NCBI GenBank assembly: GCA_964388955.1
Contig: CAYMCO010000017.1
Coordinates: 44,567 to 108,566, forward strand
Length of the DNA stretch: 64,000 nucleotides
Reading direction: 5' to 3'
Source: CAYMCO01 sp964388955
GTDB taxonomy: Bacteria; Chloroflexota; Anaerolineae; Anaerolineales; E44-bin32
Shown: positions 63,680 to 64,000 of the stretch, in pieces
How positions within the stretch are numbered: position 1 is the first letter of the stretch
Layout of the letters: each line of letters starts with the position of its first letter
Translations under genes and position numbers: made by a program
Notes under the pieces: model-generated
Databases searched by the model: none
Told to the model about the DNA's origin: nothing
The model's input: the letters and a program-made list of their open reading frames with translations, nothing else

Positions 63680-64000
63680 CGGCAGGGCGTGCGGTACGCG
63701 CGGCGCGCTCTGCGCCGTGCGGCATGCGCGAAAAGCGATAAGCGGTAAGCGATAGGCCATAAGCGATCTTCGGGCACCCATGATGATCGCCATGCTCACC
63801 CACAACCGAGGCTTCAGACACTGGCAGCGAAACGCCGCGCCAAAGGGGGAGCGAAGCGCAGGCCGTGAGATCTGGCTGCCGTAAGACAAACCGATTGCCG
63901 GAGCGGAGCGACTTGCTGGAGGGGGAGTGGGGGACCACGCAATGGTGGGGCTGTCCCAAAAGGGGCGCGAAAGATCGCGTTTTGCACGAGAATGCGTACA
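63680..64000. other. Window end, short tandem-like repeats and possible IS end
   Basis: No gene is supported. CGGCGC..GCGCCG (63701-63717) can form a short stem-loop after addA. AAGCGATA-like units are repeated at about 63733-63766. GGGGCTGTCCCAAAA at 63947-63961 resembles an insertion-sequence terminal repeat, and the element would extend beyond the window. Confidence 0.35.
63947..63961 (+). repeat. Possible insertion-sequence terminal repeat
   Basis: GGGGCTGTCCCAAAA is a form used at the ends of several IS families. Only one end is in view and no transposase is visible, so this is a tentative call. Confidence 0.3.

Overview
The window reads as a metagenome-assembled bacterial chromosome piece, most likely from an uncultured Chloroflexota (Anaerolineae-like) lineage. 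This is an inference from gene style: a BTAD/STAND/WD40 giant regulator, proline/threonine-rich lipoproteins, CAP+LysM surface proteins, nickel superoxide dismutase, a pteridine-reductase-like SDR, AddAB-type recombination proteins, and much low-coding spacer DNA. Both 100-N gaps are flanked by exact 55-bp direct repeats, which looks like overlapping contig ends from a k=55 de Bruijn assembly, so the real chromosome is probably continuous there.

Layout. 0-5 kb: minus-strand housekeeping genes (cupin, UbiA prenyltransferase and moeA in one operon; proline dehydrogenase, SDR and DinB in another). 5.4-9.2 kb: an LCP cell-wall ligase, a tRNA-Lys(CTT) with a consensus promoter, and directly behind it a decayed tyrosine recombinase followed by small unknown genes, ending in a coupled three-gene membrane/PH-like operon; this looks like a tRNA-associated island. 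9.5-14.4 kb: two lipoproteins and a CoA-transferase. 14.9-18.8 kb: etfB, etfA and an acyl-CoA dehydrogenase, a beta-oxidation electron-transfer unit. 20-25.4 kb: a 1500-residue BTAD-STAND-WD40 regulator divergent from a small membrane protein with an exact 25-residue NPEL repeat. 25.4-30.5 kb: a gene-poor, decayed stretch with a secreted protein, a candidate contractile-injection-system cargo and remnants of a PD-(D/E)XK nuclease locus. 30.5-32.9 kb: a small regulatory cluster with a LuxR-type response regulator and a receiver lacking its phospho-acceptor. 33.3-36 kb: a Tat-type multicopper oxidase and a Flp pilin.

36.2-50.4 kb is the most distinctive part: a surface-polymer-like locus with a small membrane protein, a type I phosphodiesterase-like protein, a membrane protein, then five intact and one internally deleted paralogues of a Tat-type sulfatase-fold protein whose catalytic position is Thr, not the Cys/Ser of true sulfatases. 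Two multi-pass membrane proteins of glycosyltransferase type are interleaved on the opposite strand. 50.6-54.7 kb: nickel SOD with its maturation protease, an M1-type metallopeptidase lipoprotein and a CAP/LysM protein. 55.6-63.7 kb: a zinc-ribbon protein, then a coupled operon of a ubiquitin-fold/Mut7-C protein and AddB- and AddA-like proteins. Gaps between genes are described individually.
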